Shown: positions 11,020 through 23,499 of the stretch, piece after piece
How positions within the stretch are numbered: the first letter of the stretch is position 1
How the letters are laid out: each line of letters opens with the position of its first letter
Assembly (NCBI GenBank): GCA_032871835.1
Contig: CM065297.1
Span: 87,255,052 to 87,319,051, forward strand
From: Dipteronia dyeriana
Taxonomy: Eukaryota > Streptophyta > Magnoliopsida > Sapindales > Sapindaceae
Direction: 5' to 3'
Length of the DNA stretch: 64,000 bases
Position numbers and translations under genes: made by a program
Notes under the pieces: model-generated
What the model was told of the DNA's origin: nothing
Database searches by the model: none
The model's input: only the letters and a program-made list of their open reading frames with translations

Positions 11020-12243
11020 CGTTGATGATACAAATTATATTTTTGTATATAAAAGTTTTGCATATAGAGGATTTACGATTGGTAAGAAATGGGAGGCTGC
11101 AGATTGATGATACAAAGTATATTTATAATTATAAATTCATTTCTTATTGATATTTGACTAGAAAAAATAAATCGTATTTGAATCTGTTTAATTTGGTTTT
11201 ACTATAATTTTTTAATTATTCAATGGATAAGATAAGAAAAGAAAATTTAAATTGTATTTGAATCTGTAAATTTTGATTTTCCTATAATTTTTTAATTATT
11301 CAATGGATACGATAAATGAAAAAAAAATACACTTTTGAAAATATTTATATATTTTCATTTAATTTTAAAAAAAAAAAAATGAGTAAGGTTTATTTCTTTA
11401 GAAAGTATGGCATATGATCAAATTTATAACGCCAAAAGTACAAGATTAAGGTTTTTTTTAATTCATAATAATTATCTTTTAAAAAAATTCTAACCATTCA
11501 TATGACTTCTTATAAATTAATTCCAAAACTTTCAAAACATTCGGTTTCTCATATAGTTTAATTGGATATATATACATCATAATAAATTTTGTCTCATCCA
11601 AATTTAAAAATATTTGACCAATATAATTAAATGATTAAATATTTCAAAATAAATTAATAAATAAAAGGGTGTCAATATTGTCACCTATAAATATGATTTA
11701 CACATATTTTATAAGTACATATTTCAACTTCTCATTTTTTGTTTTTTAATACTGTTCGTAACTAGACATAAAAAGAAAGACAAAAAAAAGGTAAAGAAAT
11801 ACATACATTTGCATGATCAAAGTCGTACAAAAAAAAATCCTATTATTTTGATATATGATAATCTAATGATGGAAAATTTTGATACTTAAAAAGGAATTAG
11901 GGTTTATCCTAAGTTTTTTATATAAAATAATAATAATAAAGAGATAGAGTTTAAGATATGATGGATGTAATTAACAGTTGTACATAAAATTTGATTTATT
12001 TTGAATTAAAATGATTTTTCCTTATTGATAAATTTGTATTTGCATTTTTTTGTAATTAAATATTTAATAAAATATGGATTTATATTATATATCATATTTA
12101 TGAGTGATAATATCAGAATCCAAATAAAATGGATATGTATAAATAAATTCGAGGATCTACCAATAAATATATTGGTAAACAATTTTATTTATGTAAGGGT
12201 ATTTTATATGTTTTTATGGATGCATGCTTGACGTGAAACTTAA
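11020..12243. other. AT-rich intergenic DNA with one tandem duplication
   Basis: No coding feature is seen. A block of about 60 bp is repeated with an 80-bp period (11174-11232 and 11254-11312; both contain CTATAATTTTTTAATTATTC). The rest is low-complexity AT-rich sequence. Confidence 0.6.
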
Positions 12244-13103
12244 TTTTTAGGTTCTTAACAATAAGGGTATTGGCGAACAAGTGTTACTACATTGAAGCGT
12301 TGCCGGATAGAATACAAACAAACAATAGCAAAAGAAAAAATAAGAAGGAAGAGATAATCAAATACAATCACAATAACACAAGAATTTATGTGGAAACCCA
12401 AATCGAAAAAAAAAACCATGGCCGATTCTTTCTCTAAAATACTTCAAACCCAATTACACACAATGCTCTCTTGAGATCTCTTTAATATTTGTTATTTTGC
12501 TCCACACAATAGCCTAGCTATTATGATCTATTTATATGAATTACAGGAAGTTTAAGATAAACAGAAATCCGTTCCACACAAATATTATTTCTTATTTATG
12601 ACAAGTCTTATTGTTAAGGAGAAATTATGTTTCCTTCAAGTACAGGACTTTCATATTCTTCATGAAGATAAACTTTTTTTTTCCTAACAAGCACAAGAAC
12701 TTCCAGAAGAAAACATTTCCTTTTTTCACACCACATTACTGATCTAGGTAAAACATCGTTACCGTGGTTCGAGTATCGGTTTGTAACCCACACCCTACAC
12801 CTAGGAAAGCCACTGAAGTCCACCGCTCAGAATACCGCAATCGGTGCATTTACCTCCGCCGCGGTCTACAGCGCGTGATACCCACTGGAATTGACCGCTC
12901 CTTATGCCGCGGTATATGCGTCTTGTCCGCACCGCGGTCAACGCCGCGGTTCCTTCCGCAATTCGTTTCTTCAATTCTTCTTTGATGTTCAAACTTCCTT
13001 CAAACACGATCTCCTACTTCCAAACGTTCCCACTTTTCCAGGAAATCTCTGCATTGATTGAATCTCGTTTAGTAACCATTGGGAGTACAAGCCATATCCA
13101 ACA
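12244..13103 (-). repeat. Probable LTR fragment or solo LTR, minus strand
   Basis: On the minus strand this starts TGTTGGATATGGC at 13103, a typical copia LTR start. It runs through a GC-rich CCGCGG-bearing U3-like block (12820-12960), then a TATA-like CATATAAATAGATC (about 12527-12540). The U5-like part carries the GGTTTCCACATAAAT motif common in copia LTRs. The left edge is not defined, and I found no target duplication, polypurine tract or primer site, so a truncated LTR is as likely as a solo LTR. Confidence 0.5.
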
Positions 13104-14787
13104 GAGGACACTAGTTAATTGGGTATACTTGTTAATTTTATGGGTAAAAATATTCACCCCATGTATATATAATTGAATGATTTTGTTGATAAAATTACAA
13201 TAATGGTCCAAAGTTTCTTAAAAATTCACGAGTAAAGCTCATATTTATTGAAAAAATTTGTACCTTCTGTAAAGGTGGGATAATGCATATGCCTACTAAA
13301 TTATGTATTGCTATGGATGTTGGTTCCAAAAACCGAAATTGGCACAGCGCAGTGGAAGGGGGTAGATCCGGTTTAAAAAGAAATTATAAAAAAAAAATTA
13401 AATAAATTTAACTGTATTGTTGTGATTATATTGATTATAATATTTAATATAAATAGAAAAGAAGAAATCGTTAACCTTACAGAATCTTCGTGATTCCTTC
13501 GAACCAAATTCTGTCATTGTAGAATCATTATGATTCTCTTAAACCAAGTTCTTCCATACTGAATCTCTAACACCAAAAAACAAATGGGAGGGCATCTCGG
13601 TATTTAAATCGAATAATTACAACTCTCGAATTCTTGTTATTTTTGTGTGCTCATCGCATGAAACAACAAGAAACATATTGGGAGAATTTCTCACAATATA
13701 CCGGCATAGTATTTTATATATATATATATCTTTTATCTCTTTTTCTCTCGTGTAAGACAGTAAGAAAAACCAAGAACCCTACTTTTTTTTTTCTTTCGTC
13801 TTTTTCTAGCTTTTGTCTCTATTATAATTGTATCTAATATAACTACAATGAAAGTCAAAAAACTGAGATCAATAGATAATGTTATCTTCAAATCGCAAAA
13901 ACCAAGAGAGATTGTAGTTCCTCTCAGTCCATATTAAAATAAGTAAATCTTAAATATTTAATTATTATCATAATAGATAAATTTCGAAATTACAATGGAT
14001 AAATTCACTGGCAAATTTTGTCAACACAGAATAATTATCTCTCATGATCCTTATTGTGGAAAATTTCATTGTATGGAGCCACACATATGAATATTAAATA
14101 TGTTGTACTATCTTTTTGTTAAGTTTAAATTAAAGTGGTCTAATTAAGATTTAAAGTATTAAGGCTTAAGCGTATAATTATCATGAAATTAATGTATAGA
14201 TACCAGAGTGTTATTCTTAATTTGTTAAGGGGTCGAATGCCGAATTAGAAATAATCAACATATAATAATTTGATTATTATATATATTTAGGATTATGATC
14301 CCCAAATAACATGATACTTTTGTTTTCTCCGTATCCCCATCATCAAAGCAAAATAGAACACGGTGGAGTTCATAAAGGTCGTGATAATTTGGAAGATCAC
14401 AACCCGTTCACAAATCTCCAGCAATGGATTCAGGTACGCTTCTGCTATCGATTCTTTTCCACTTTTCTCTTGAATTGACATGGGTTAATATTATATGTTT
14501 AAGGTTTGATTAAGTATATATAGAAACATGTTTAGGTTAAGTTTTCGGATTAATTATGTACCTATACATGTTATTTTTATTTTATTGTGTTAATCGAAAT
14601 CCTTACACCTTATCTATATCTGTTCAATTTTAATTCAAAATTTAAATATATAATAATCCAATTATTAAATAATTATTTTATTTGAATTATTCTAATCGTT
14701 CAAATAACTAAATAAATAATTTAACGGATAAATTTAAACGATTGTTTTTATAATTATACCGTGACCAATATTGTACAGTTTTCAAAA
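13104..14787. other. AT-rich intergenic DNA, nothing recognised
   Basis: Only short ORFs without recognisable domains occur. Two near-copies of an AGAATC...GATTC...ACCAA...TTCT segment lie at 13480-13550, and a short AT run lies at about 13715-13728. I see no gene. Confidence 0.5.
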
Positions 14788-14795
14788 ATTACAGA
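14788..14795. other. Target-site duplication (left) of hAT-like element
   Basis: ATTACAGA pairs with ATTACAGT at 15517-15524 (7 of 8 bases), the length expected for hAT insertions. Confidence 0.6.
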
Positions 14796-15516
14796 CAGAG
14801 CCGGCCCTAGGCCGATACTCCAGGCGCCGGCCCAGGACCTATGATTTTAAGGGCCTTTAGATATATGATATCAATACATGTAATGATTTAAAACAGGGCC
14901 CGTGGTGAGTTCAAATACATGTAATTAAAGCCCAAACATTAATAAATAGCTATTCTCAGGCAGTGGGCTGTGGGTACAGACAAAAAAAACAGTTACCTGT
15001 AGTTTAAGGCAAAAAATCAGCTCCTTTTCATTTTTAATAATTACATATATTTTATTATTTTTCTTTAATAATTACTCATTTTTATCTTTAATAATTAATC
15101 ATACTTTACTCACCTTAGTTTCATACTCCCATTCTCTCACAGTCTCACTGTCCAGGTAATTTTTAATTTCATTTTTAATACTCTATTCTAATAATCTAAA
15201 TGTGTTTTGTTTGTAAATTTTAATGATCTGTTTATTTTATGATATTTTTGATGACAGATTCAATTTTTATTTAATTGTTTGTTAACTTTTATTTTATATT
15301 GTATTTTTCAGAAGAAAAAAAAATCAATCTTACGGTATAGTTGGAAAAACATAATGGGACTGCCGGACTGATTGACTTACTAAATCCAGTTGCTTGAATG
15401 TTTGACAGCGGGACTACCTGCCTCCTTCAAACGTTGTTGTAGAACATTTGAACGGGGCCTATTTTTTACATTTGCCATTTTCGCCCCGGGACTCAGTAAT
15501 GTCAGGACCGGCTCTC
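14796..15516. mobile_element. hAT-like non-autonomous element (721 bp)
   Basis: Terminal inverted repeats are CAGAGCCGGCCCT on the left and, read from the right, GAGAGCCGGTCCT. An 8-bp target duplication flanks them. The interior is AT-rich with no intact transposase frame, so the element would depend on a transposase from elsewhere. Another sequence with a closely similar right end lies at 26095-26131. Confidence 0.65.
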
Positions 15517-15524
15517 ATTACAGT
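15517..15524. other. Target-site duplication (right) of hAT-like element
   Basis: ATTACAGT is the partner of 14788-14795. Confidence 0.6.
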
Positions 15525-15933
15525 ATGATCCCACTATATTGTGTCATGCAATTAAATATTTAAATAATCATATTATTTAAATTACATTTAATTAATTCAT
15601 AACTAATTAAATAAAACGGTTAATATTTAAAAAAAATTATAATTAATTAAACAATACATAAACTACTTTATGTATAGAGGATTAATTCCAAATTAATGGA
15701 ATTAATCACTAAGCCTATCTATAATTTCAAGCTCCAATAAATCTTTAATAATTAATTAAACTCTTTAATTAATAATCTAATTTATTAATTCAAGAATTAT
15801 TCCACTAAAAAAATTAGAATTGCACTCTTGTCATTATAGAATTAATTACTTGAATAGAAATCGAACAGTCCACTGATATAATCATTACATATCTATTAAT
15901 CATCAATTAACAATTCGTAATTTGAGTTGGGTT
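15525..15933. other. AT-rich spacer, nothing recognised
   Basis: TTAATTAA-like low-complexity sequence between the hAT-like element and the copia LTR. No gene or repeat boundary is visible. Confidence 0.5.
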
Positions 15934-18033
15934 TGTTGGAACCCCGTTCACCGGTTACGCAGTGGAACTAGGTTTTAAAATTTTTATACAAATCATAATC
16001 TGTATCTGGGACTGTGAACTTGGAATCGTAATTATTTTTCGAAACTAATACATACAATATGTAACACACAGGAAATTGAAATCGATATAATCAAGAAGAA
16101 AATCTTACCAACGTTTGGAGGCTCCTTCACTTTTCGATATGCTCCTGTCTGAACCACTCGATCTTCCTCGCTATCTCCCGGGACTGGTAATTGCGCATGG
16201 GCGCGTCACGGTCTCAAAAACTTGAATAGAAGATGTTGAGAGAAATTGAAGAAACTTTTTCTTCTATAGAGAAAAAACTACGTAGAACACTTCTCGTAGT
16301 TGAAGCAAAAATAATATTATTTATTTTAGCTTCAGTGCAAAGACTTGCTTCTCTATTTTGTCAAAACACGCACATATGCATTACAACGGAGCAAACGCCC
16401 TCACAACATAGAAGCACCCTCACAACACGCACACATGGATGTTGTTTTTATAATTGATGCCTTATTTTTCTTTTCTCGTTCTACGCACTTGATATAGACT
16501 TTCTTTTTTAATCTTTGTCCATGCATCACACCTTTCTTGCGTTATATATATATATATATGTGTATTTGCATCATATGCAAATTCTTCTTTTGACTAATGT
16601 TTCATGTGTACAAATCAATTTGCATCCAATGCAATCTCTAGTATTATTAATTGATATATATCTTTTAATTATCTTTTTCAAATATATCTAATATATTAAA
16701 AGTGATAATAAGTATTTTAAATTTAAACTTAAATTCAAATACTTAGATAATTGATTTAGTAAATATAAAATAATCCTATTATTTTATCTTCACCTAAATC
16801 CAAATATCAACTAACGTCCTCCAATTAATAGTTAATTAATAATTCATAATTATCAATATAATTAAATAATCTAATTATTTAATTAATTTAACTATTAACA
16901 TTCATTAATTAAATAATCTCATTATTCAATTAATTCCCGGATATAATTATACATACATATATATACATATCACTTTTGTAACACAATTAATTGGACAATC
17001 CAATTAATTAACCGTGACCCTTGTTACCTAAATCGATCGGGCTAGCAAGGGGACCTAATGGACCCACAATATTTTGAGTTCCAATAATCTTCGGAATCAT
17101 TAATTAATAATTAATTTTCCTTGATTATTACTTCGGTGTTATTCCACTAAAAACCCGAAGCTGCACTCTCTCAACTGTAGATGCTTTTATACAGACCGAT
17201 ACAACTCGGTGTCCATCGATATAGCTATTACACATGGTGTGATCCTCCACAGTAGTTCATAATTAGAGATGGGTCATAATGTCCGGTATACCCCCATAAT
17301 TACATATATCCTTTAAGTACTGGTTATTCTATAATGAACAATAAATCCTATTTCCTCACGGAATTAGGAGAGCGCTCATATTGTCCAAGCCCAGAATCAA
17401 CCCTTAAGGGAACTACCATTTACTTCTCACAAGAAGGAGTGGATTCCACTATTGTTTACAAATCTTTCCAGCCACAAGCCAAACCATAATCCCAACATAC
17501 GGAGCATATTGATCGGGAATTTCATCCGACCTCACCGATGGTATATCAAAGACCACGATCTAACCTAAAGGAGTCGATAAGACACTCAGGATTAAGATCA
17601 CCCACATATAGCCATCATTAGTTGATGTATATGAATCTCATCGGTAAACGGATCTTGGTGAGAGATTCATATAGATCATGACCCAGTCCTATATGATCAC
17701 ATCATACAAGGTGCCTCCATTCCCATATCTCATATGAATGATTCAGGATAGAATCATCGTACATTATGGAATGGACTGCAGCTATAGATTAACCAAAAAT
17801 AAAGTACCCAACTTTATTTGCTATCTATGGACTCTTTAGATCGCATGTTCTAACTGTATCCATCTGTATATGACACTCATATACACAGTTCAAGATTACA
17901 TCCGGCAATCTTGGATGTTAAATATATGCACAAGTTATAAAATAAACAACACAACATGAATAATTGAACATTTCCTTTCATTTATTTCATAAATCCATTT
18001 ACAAATTACATCTTGAGGGCATAAACCCCAACA
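15934..18033 (-). repeat. 3' LTR of the copia element (2,100 bp)
   Basis: Its edges are TGTTGGAACCCC at 15934 and AAACCCCAACA at 18033, forming the TG...CA inverted ends. The outer (15934) part matches 25064-25616 of the 5' LTR. The inner edge touches the polypurine tract. At 2.1 kb it is long for a copia LTR. No coding sequence is seen in it. Confidence 0.85.
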
Positions 18034-18048
18034 ATCTCCCACTTGCAC
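18034..18048 (-). other. Polypurine tract of the copia element
   Basis: On the minus strand AAGTGGGAGAT runs into the LTR start TGTTGGGG, the standard plant copia arrangement. Confidence 0.85.
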
Positions 18049-19859
18049 TAAAGCATGTGAGGTATGTCTCGTAACCCTTGACCATTTAGGTGACCTAAAA
18101 ACACTTTAACTGGTAAGGTCTTCGTAAATGAATCAGCATGATTGTCTTTTGAGACTATCTTGGTGACGATCAGATTTCCTCTCTACACTATCTCTCTAAT
18201 GAGATGATACTTTCTCTTTATATGCGTCCCTCTCTTGTGGCTTTTTAGTTCTTTGAAATTAGCCACAACACCACTGTTATCACAATAAAGTGTGATGGGC
18301 CTATCCAGATCTGGAACAACTTTCAGATCACTCAAGAACTTACGGAGCCAAACAGCCTCTTTAGCAGCTTCACAAACAGCTACATATTCGGCTTCCATGG
18401 TGGAGTTTGCAATGTAAGATTGCTTGATACTTCTTCACACAATGGCTCCACCACCCAGGGTGTATACTGATCCAGAAGTGGATTTTCTAGAATCTCTATC
18501 TGAATGAAAATCAGAATCCATGTATCCTAATGGGATCAAATCTTATCCGGAATACACTAGCATATAATTTCTCGTTCTCTGAAGATACTTGAGAATAGTC
18601 TTGACAGTAACCCAATGATCCAATCCTGGGTTGGACTGGTATCTGCTGACTACTCCCACTGCATAGCAGATGTCCGATCTCTTGCATAACATAACATACA
18701 TGAGACTACCTATTGTCGATGCATAGGATATAGGTCTCATATTCTCAACTTTTTGAGGTGTCTTAGGACACTGTTCCTTAGACAAGTTAACTCCATGCCT
18801 GAAAGGTAAATTACCTTTCTTGGAGTTCTGTATCAAAAATCACACAAGAATCTTGTCGATATATGATGCATGAGACAGTGCTATGAGTTTGTTCTTACGA
18901 TCCCTTATAAGTTGGATCCCTAGAACATAACTTGCCTCTCCCAAATATTTCATTTGGAATTGGCTAGCTAGCCAGCCCTTTACATTAGACAACACTCCCA
19001 CATCATTCCCAATGAGTAGGATATCATCTACGTATAGGACCAAGAAAACTAATTTCTTGTCAATGATGCGCTTATAGACACAATGTTCATCGACGTTCTG
19101 CTCTAAGCCATAGGTTTTGATCACATCATCAAACCTGATGTTCTAAGATCTAGATGCTTGCTTAAGTCCATAGATGGACCTTTGCAGCTTGCAAACATTT
19201 TGCTTTTGATCTGGAGACATGAATCCCTCTGGTTGCATCATATAGATGCTCTCGTCAAGCTTGTCATTCAAGAATGCAGTCTTGACGTCCATTTGCCAAA
19301 TTTTATAATCGAAATAGGCAGCAATGGATAAGAGAATCCTAATAGACTTAAACATGGCTACTGGCGAGAAGGTCTCTTCATAACCAACCCCCTCTTTCTG
19401 GGTATAACCCTTGGCCACTAGCCTTGCTTTGAAGGTATTTACCTTCTCGTCTACTCCTCTCTTTCTCGTGTAGATCCACTTACACCCTATGGATTTTATC
19501 CCATCCGGTAAGTCTACAAGATCCCAAACTGAATTAGAGTACATGGACTCCATCTCTAGATTCATGGCTTTAAGTCATTCCTCTTTGTCAGGATCTTCCA
19601 TTGCATTCTTAAATGTCAATGGATCATCCATACTATCAACAGAGACAAGACATTTTCCCTTACATATACCTAAATAGCGTTCAGGTTGTCTCACAACCCT
19701 CTCACTATGTCTAGGTGGTAGTGTATTCTGATCAGAAACCATCTGACTTTCAGATGTTTGTGGATCAACAACTCTTGTTGATGAAGCACTAGTCTCACCA
19801 GGCTCTAGCACATTCAATACAATCTTAGAACTAGGTTTATGGTCAATAATATAACTATC
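18049..19859 (-). pseudogene. Copia pol: reverse transcriptase and RNase H
   Basis: From 19859 leftwards the frame carries a SYIIDHKPSSKIVL-type linker after integrase and a Ser/Pro-rich hinge (19575-19817). Reverse transcriptase follows, with KWIYTRKRG, QMDVKTAFLN, SIYGLKQAS and the catalytic YVDD at 19023-19034. RNase H follows (DSDFHSDRDSRKSTSG, MEAEYVAVCEA, THIKRKYHLI). At least five in-frame stops occur, for example TAG in place of Trp at about 19146, at 18837 and at 18543. The enzyme would copy element RNA into DNA in cytoplasmic particles, but this copy is dead. Confidence 0.88.
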
Positions 19860-19864
19860 CTCAA
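19860..19864. other. Target-site duplication (left) of nested solo LTR
   Basis: CTCAA repeats exactly at 21438-21442. Joining pol across the pair restores the expected copia protein (ATFLE then DSYIIDHKP), which proves the insertion limits. Confidence 0.85.
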
Positions 19865-21437
19865 TGAAACAAATATTATGGTGTGTAATATTAATCTAGA
19901 GGGGGTGAATAGATTTTAAATAAATTTTACCCAATTTTCATTAAAGGTCAAGTTAACGAAAATGCCATTATCTAGTTACAGAAATACCACAAGTGTAATA
20001 AATACGGAAATAGTAAAGACACTTGAGATATACGTGGAAACCCTCCAAATGGGAAAAACCACGGGCTGATGAGTGCGACACACTAGAACCTCGAATCCAC
20101 TAATGGCAAAGGAATTACAACCTAATCCCGATTTAATCCACCACCACTACCTAATCCCGGTATAAGTGAACATAGTTCATCTTGCTTGCGATTTAAGCTA
20201 CCTACTCCCAGAGCAACACAAGTATTACTTCTCAATGAAGAGATAAAAAGCCCTAAGTGAATATATGATGATATTCAAAGAACAAACAAGGCTAGGAAAC
20301 CCTATATGCTTATCTAGGATAATGAGATGACAATTAATGCAATCCTAGATATCAAGAGCTAAATGACATGTTCAAGAAGCTTAGCTAAACATAGATCAAA
20401 CAATCCTATGAAGCTATCACAATACAACACTCAATCATGTCATCACAACAATCTCTAATTTGTATCTAGAAAATGTTCTAAGAGCATACAAATAATTAAA
20501 GAGATGGCTTAGTAAGCAAAACACTTAACTTGTAAGAAGATAGTGAAGAACTTACCAAACAAGATGTGATGAAGCAACCGTATCCATTTATGCACTCTAA
20601 ATGAACTTAGATGATGCAAGATGAGGTTTTTATACACATGGGAATGCTTTGAGTGATTAAAAATGAGTTATTGGAAGAGTTTTCCTTTTGAAATGTGTTC
20701 TAAGGAAAATATATGATATTCTGAACTCTTACACGACCTTAAACCAAAGAGTTATATATATATATATGAGATCCAAACAAAGTGAGGTCGTTTTGGAAAA
20801 AACGTTCCAGCTTCCTCTATGTGCGCTGGTGACGTGCGTTGGTCGAGTAGTGTACAGACTAATTTTACAAAAGGTGCTGGTCGAGTGGCGCAACACATGC
20901 GACAATCCACTGGAATGTTGCGCTGGTGAGGCTGCGCTAGTCGAGTAGCGCACTGCCCATTTTTCCAACCTTGCACGGGTGCAGCGGTGCAGGTCAGTGG
21001 TCCATGACAAGCGGCGTCCCACTGGAAAGTTATGCTGGTGAAGTGCACTGGTCAAGTAGCGCACCACCAATGCAAAGCCTATTCTTTCAACACTCAAACA
21101 CAAAAAATCAACAAGTTCAAGAGTGATGAAAGTGCATCATATTCTCATGCCTAGCATGATATAAAACTTTAACTACAAGATGCAAATATATCAAACAAAA
21201 GTCATTTAAACCAAAATGCACACAAGTATATACACTCAACATATATGAATAAGAATTATGCATGAATTTGTGAGTGTGTGCAACTATCTCTTCAAAGCAA
21301 GTAAGCACAAGAACTTTACCTTTGGTGCTTCTTCTCTTATTCTCTTGAGGTCTTGAGAGCCTAAGCTACCCTTACATAATACCCAAAAAATGTGATTTGT
21401 GCACGAAATAAGCCAATCAACAAATGAGGACTTTACA
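19865..21437 (-). mobile_element. Solo LTR (1,573 bp) inserted in copia pol
   Basis: On the minus strand it begins TGTAAAGTCC at 21437 and ends GTTTCA at 19865, flanked by a perfect 5-bp duplication (CTCAA). It is related over much of its length to 43122-45323: a shared start, a shared CTTAGG-rich early part, a GCGCTGGT...GTCGAGTAGCGCAC block, and shared U5 with GGGTTTCCACGTAT and CCCCCTCTAG. It has no coding frame, primer site or second LTR, so it is best read as a solo LTR left by recombination between two LTRs. Confidence 0.78.
20820..21065. repeat. GC-rich GCGCTGGT/GTCGAGTAGCGCA repeat block
   Basis: Imperfect copies of a roughly 30-bp module (variants of GCGCTGGTGANNTGCGCTGGTCGAGTAGCGCA) recur at about 20824, 20872, 20920 and 21030, with diverged spacers. 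The block lies in an otherwise AT-rich LTR. A shorter version is at 43945-44012 in the related LTR. Confidence 0.6.
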
Positions 21438-21442
21438 CTCAA
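21438..21442. other. Target-site duplication (right) of nested solo LTR
   Basis: CTCAA is the partner of 19860-19864. Confidence 0.85.
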
Positions 21443-23499
21443 GAAACGTTGCATTTGTCGATACAAATACTTTGTTGTCTTTAGGACTATAGAAGTGTCC
21501 ACCTCTGGTCTCCTTGAAGTATTCTACAAACAGACAGACAACATACTTGGAGTCTAACTTTCCAGTTTTGTTCTTCAGCACGTGTGCTGGACACCCCCAT
21601 ATGCGAAAACGTCACAAACTAGCTTTACCACCATTTCACAACTCTAGGGAAGTCTTCGGAACAGATTTGGATGACACTACATTCAAAATGTATGCAGTTG
21701 TTTGTAATGCATATCCCCAAAAAGAATTTGGTAATTATGAGAAACTAATCATATATCTCACCATTTCCATTAGGGTTCTATTTCTCCTCTCTGCTACACC
21801 ATTTTACTGAGGTGTACCGGGAGCTGTGAGTTGGGAAACTATCTTATGCTCGACCATAAAGTCTTCAAACTCTTGGTCAAGGTACTCACCTCTACGATCC
21901 GATCGTAGTGACTTGATAGTCCTACCTAATTAATTCTTAACTTCAGCTCGAAATTCTTTGAACATTTCAAATGTTTTCGACTTCCGTTGCATTAGGTAGA
22001 CGTATCCGTATCTTGAGTAGTCATCTATAAAGGTGACATAATACTCATAACCACCCCTAGCTTTAACATTCATCGGTCTGCAGACGTCTGTATGTATAAG
22101 CTCTAACAGTTCTTTAGCTCTAAGCCCTTTTTTCCAGTAAAAGGTCTCTTAGTCATCTTACCTTCCAAACAAGATTCGTAGACAGATAAGGTGTCAACCT
22201 TTAACTCACTTAAAGGTCCGTTTTTTACTAGTCTATCTATCCGGACAAGGTTGATATGACCAAGCCTTAGATGCCAGAGATACGTGTCATTATCTGGAGA
22301 AATCTTATGTCATTTAGTTTTTATTTTTTCAACCTTAAACATTTCGGTGTTGAGCAGTGTAGTATGTATTAACGGTCTTAACACATACAAATTGTTTTTA
22401 TTAATTCTTGAACAAATATTCAGACCATTCTTTCCAATAATAACAGACTTATTATTAAAAGAAACATAATATTTTTGTTCTAACAACTTAGAAACAGAAA
22501 TCAAATTCCGTGTAAATCCAGGAATATAAAATACATTGTCTAACAATATATAGTTATTACAAAAACGTAATCTAATTACGCCAACTACTCGTGCCGACAC
22601 GACATCCCCTGACTCCACACACATTGAGAAGGCTCCCTCCTCTAGCGGTGTCCAAGAATCAATCAACTGCAAAGAAGAACAAACATGATTAGTGGCCCCC
22701 GAATCAACTATGCAGGGTGAAGAATCATCTTCCACTAAACATGACTCAAGAACAAGTAAATCATATTTACCTTTCTTGGGCTTCTTCTTATTTTGGGCTT
22801 TCTTGGGTTTAGGATTACCCTTCGCCTTCCCAGCAAACCTCTTCATTTTCTTATTATTAGAGATAGATGGTTCAGCAACATTTGCCTCATCGGTCTTGCC
22901 ATTGCAGTCCTTAATTAAAGACTCAAAGGTAGAAAGCTCATTGAGCAACTATGTAAGACTAAACTTTAACTTGTTCATCTTGTAGTTGCTCTTAAACTGA
23001 TCAAAACTCTTAAGAAGAGTCGTTAGTATGATGTTCACTTGACTGGGTTCGTCAATGGCCCGCCATTGACTTCTGTCGTGTTGAAGTATGACATCATGCT
23101 CATGACATGTTCCCGAACTGACGTACCTTCCTTAATCCGAGCGAGCATAGCAGAACGAATGGCTTCATGTCGCTTTTACTCGGAGGGCTGCCCGAACATA
23201 GCTTGCAATGACTCTATGATTTCGAATGCTGAAGTCATTGCTTCATGCTTTGTGACAAGCACGTCTGTCATAGAAACCAACAGATATGTTCGGGTCTTCT
23301 CATCAGATGAGACCCATCACTCGTATGTCTCACGAACAGTTAGTGTGGCATTGGCAGCAGCCGCTGGAGGACATTCCTCCGTAAGCACAAACTTGAGGTC
23401 TTTGGTGACCAATATTACATTAATGTTAAGTTTCCACTTAGTGTAGTTATCACCAGTTAAATTGTTGTTTGCGAGACTTTGAAGTAATGCAGAAGACAT
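21443..23499 (-). pseudogene. Copia gag, protease and integrase
   Basis: The start is the ATG at 23499 (MSSALLQSLANNNLTGDNY), the usual copia Gag N-terminus with NYTKWK. The capsid part to 22950 is broken. A Lys-rich segment precedes the protease motif CIVDSGATNHVCSS, near residue 80 of the ORF 22948-22310. A GAG-pre-integrase segment follows (LDNVFYIPGFTRNLISVSKL). Integrase follows with HTDVCRPM, SLRSDRRGEYL and TAPGTPQ-stop-NGVAERRNRT. At least two stops lie in integrase (about 21928 and 21806); the second fits CAA to TAA. Pol continues at 19859 after the nested LTR. Confidence 0.85.

Noticed and set aside
12244..13103. Complete solo LTR with target duplication
   Set aside because: No matching 5-bp flank or clear left terminus was found, so only a fragment is claimed.
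16233..16457. Short ORFs in copia LTRs (also at 25361)
   Set aside because: They are repeated only because the LTR is duplicated; no domain or coding context exists.
20729..21103. 124-aa minus-strand ORF within the solo LTR
   Set aside because: It arises from the GC-rich module repeats and lacks any known domain.
22692..22985. Plus-strand ORF opposite copia gag-protease
   Set aside because: It is the shadow of the real minus-strand frame, which carries the protease motif.
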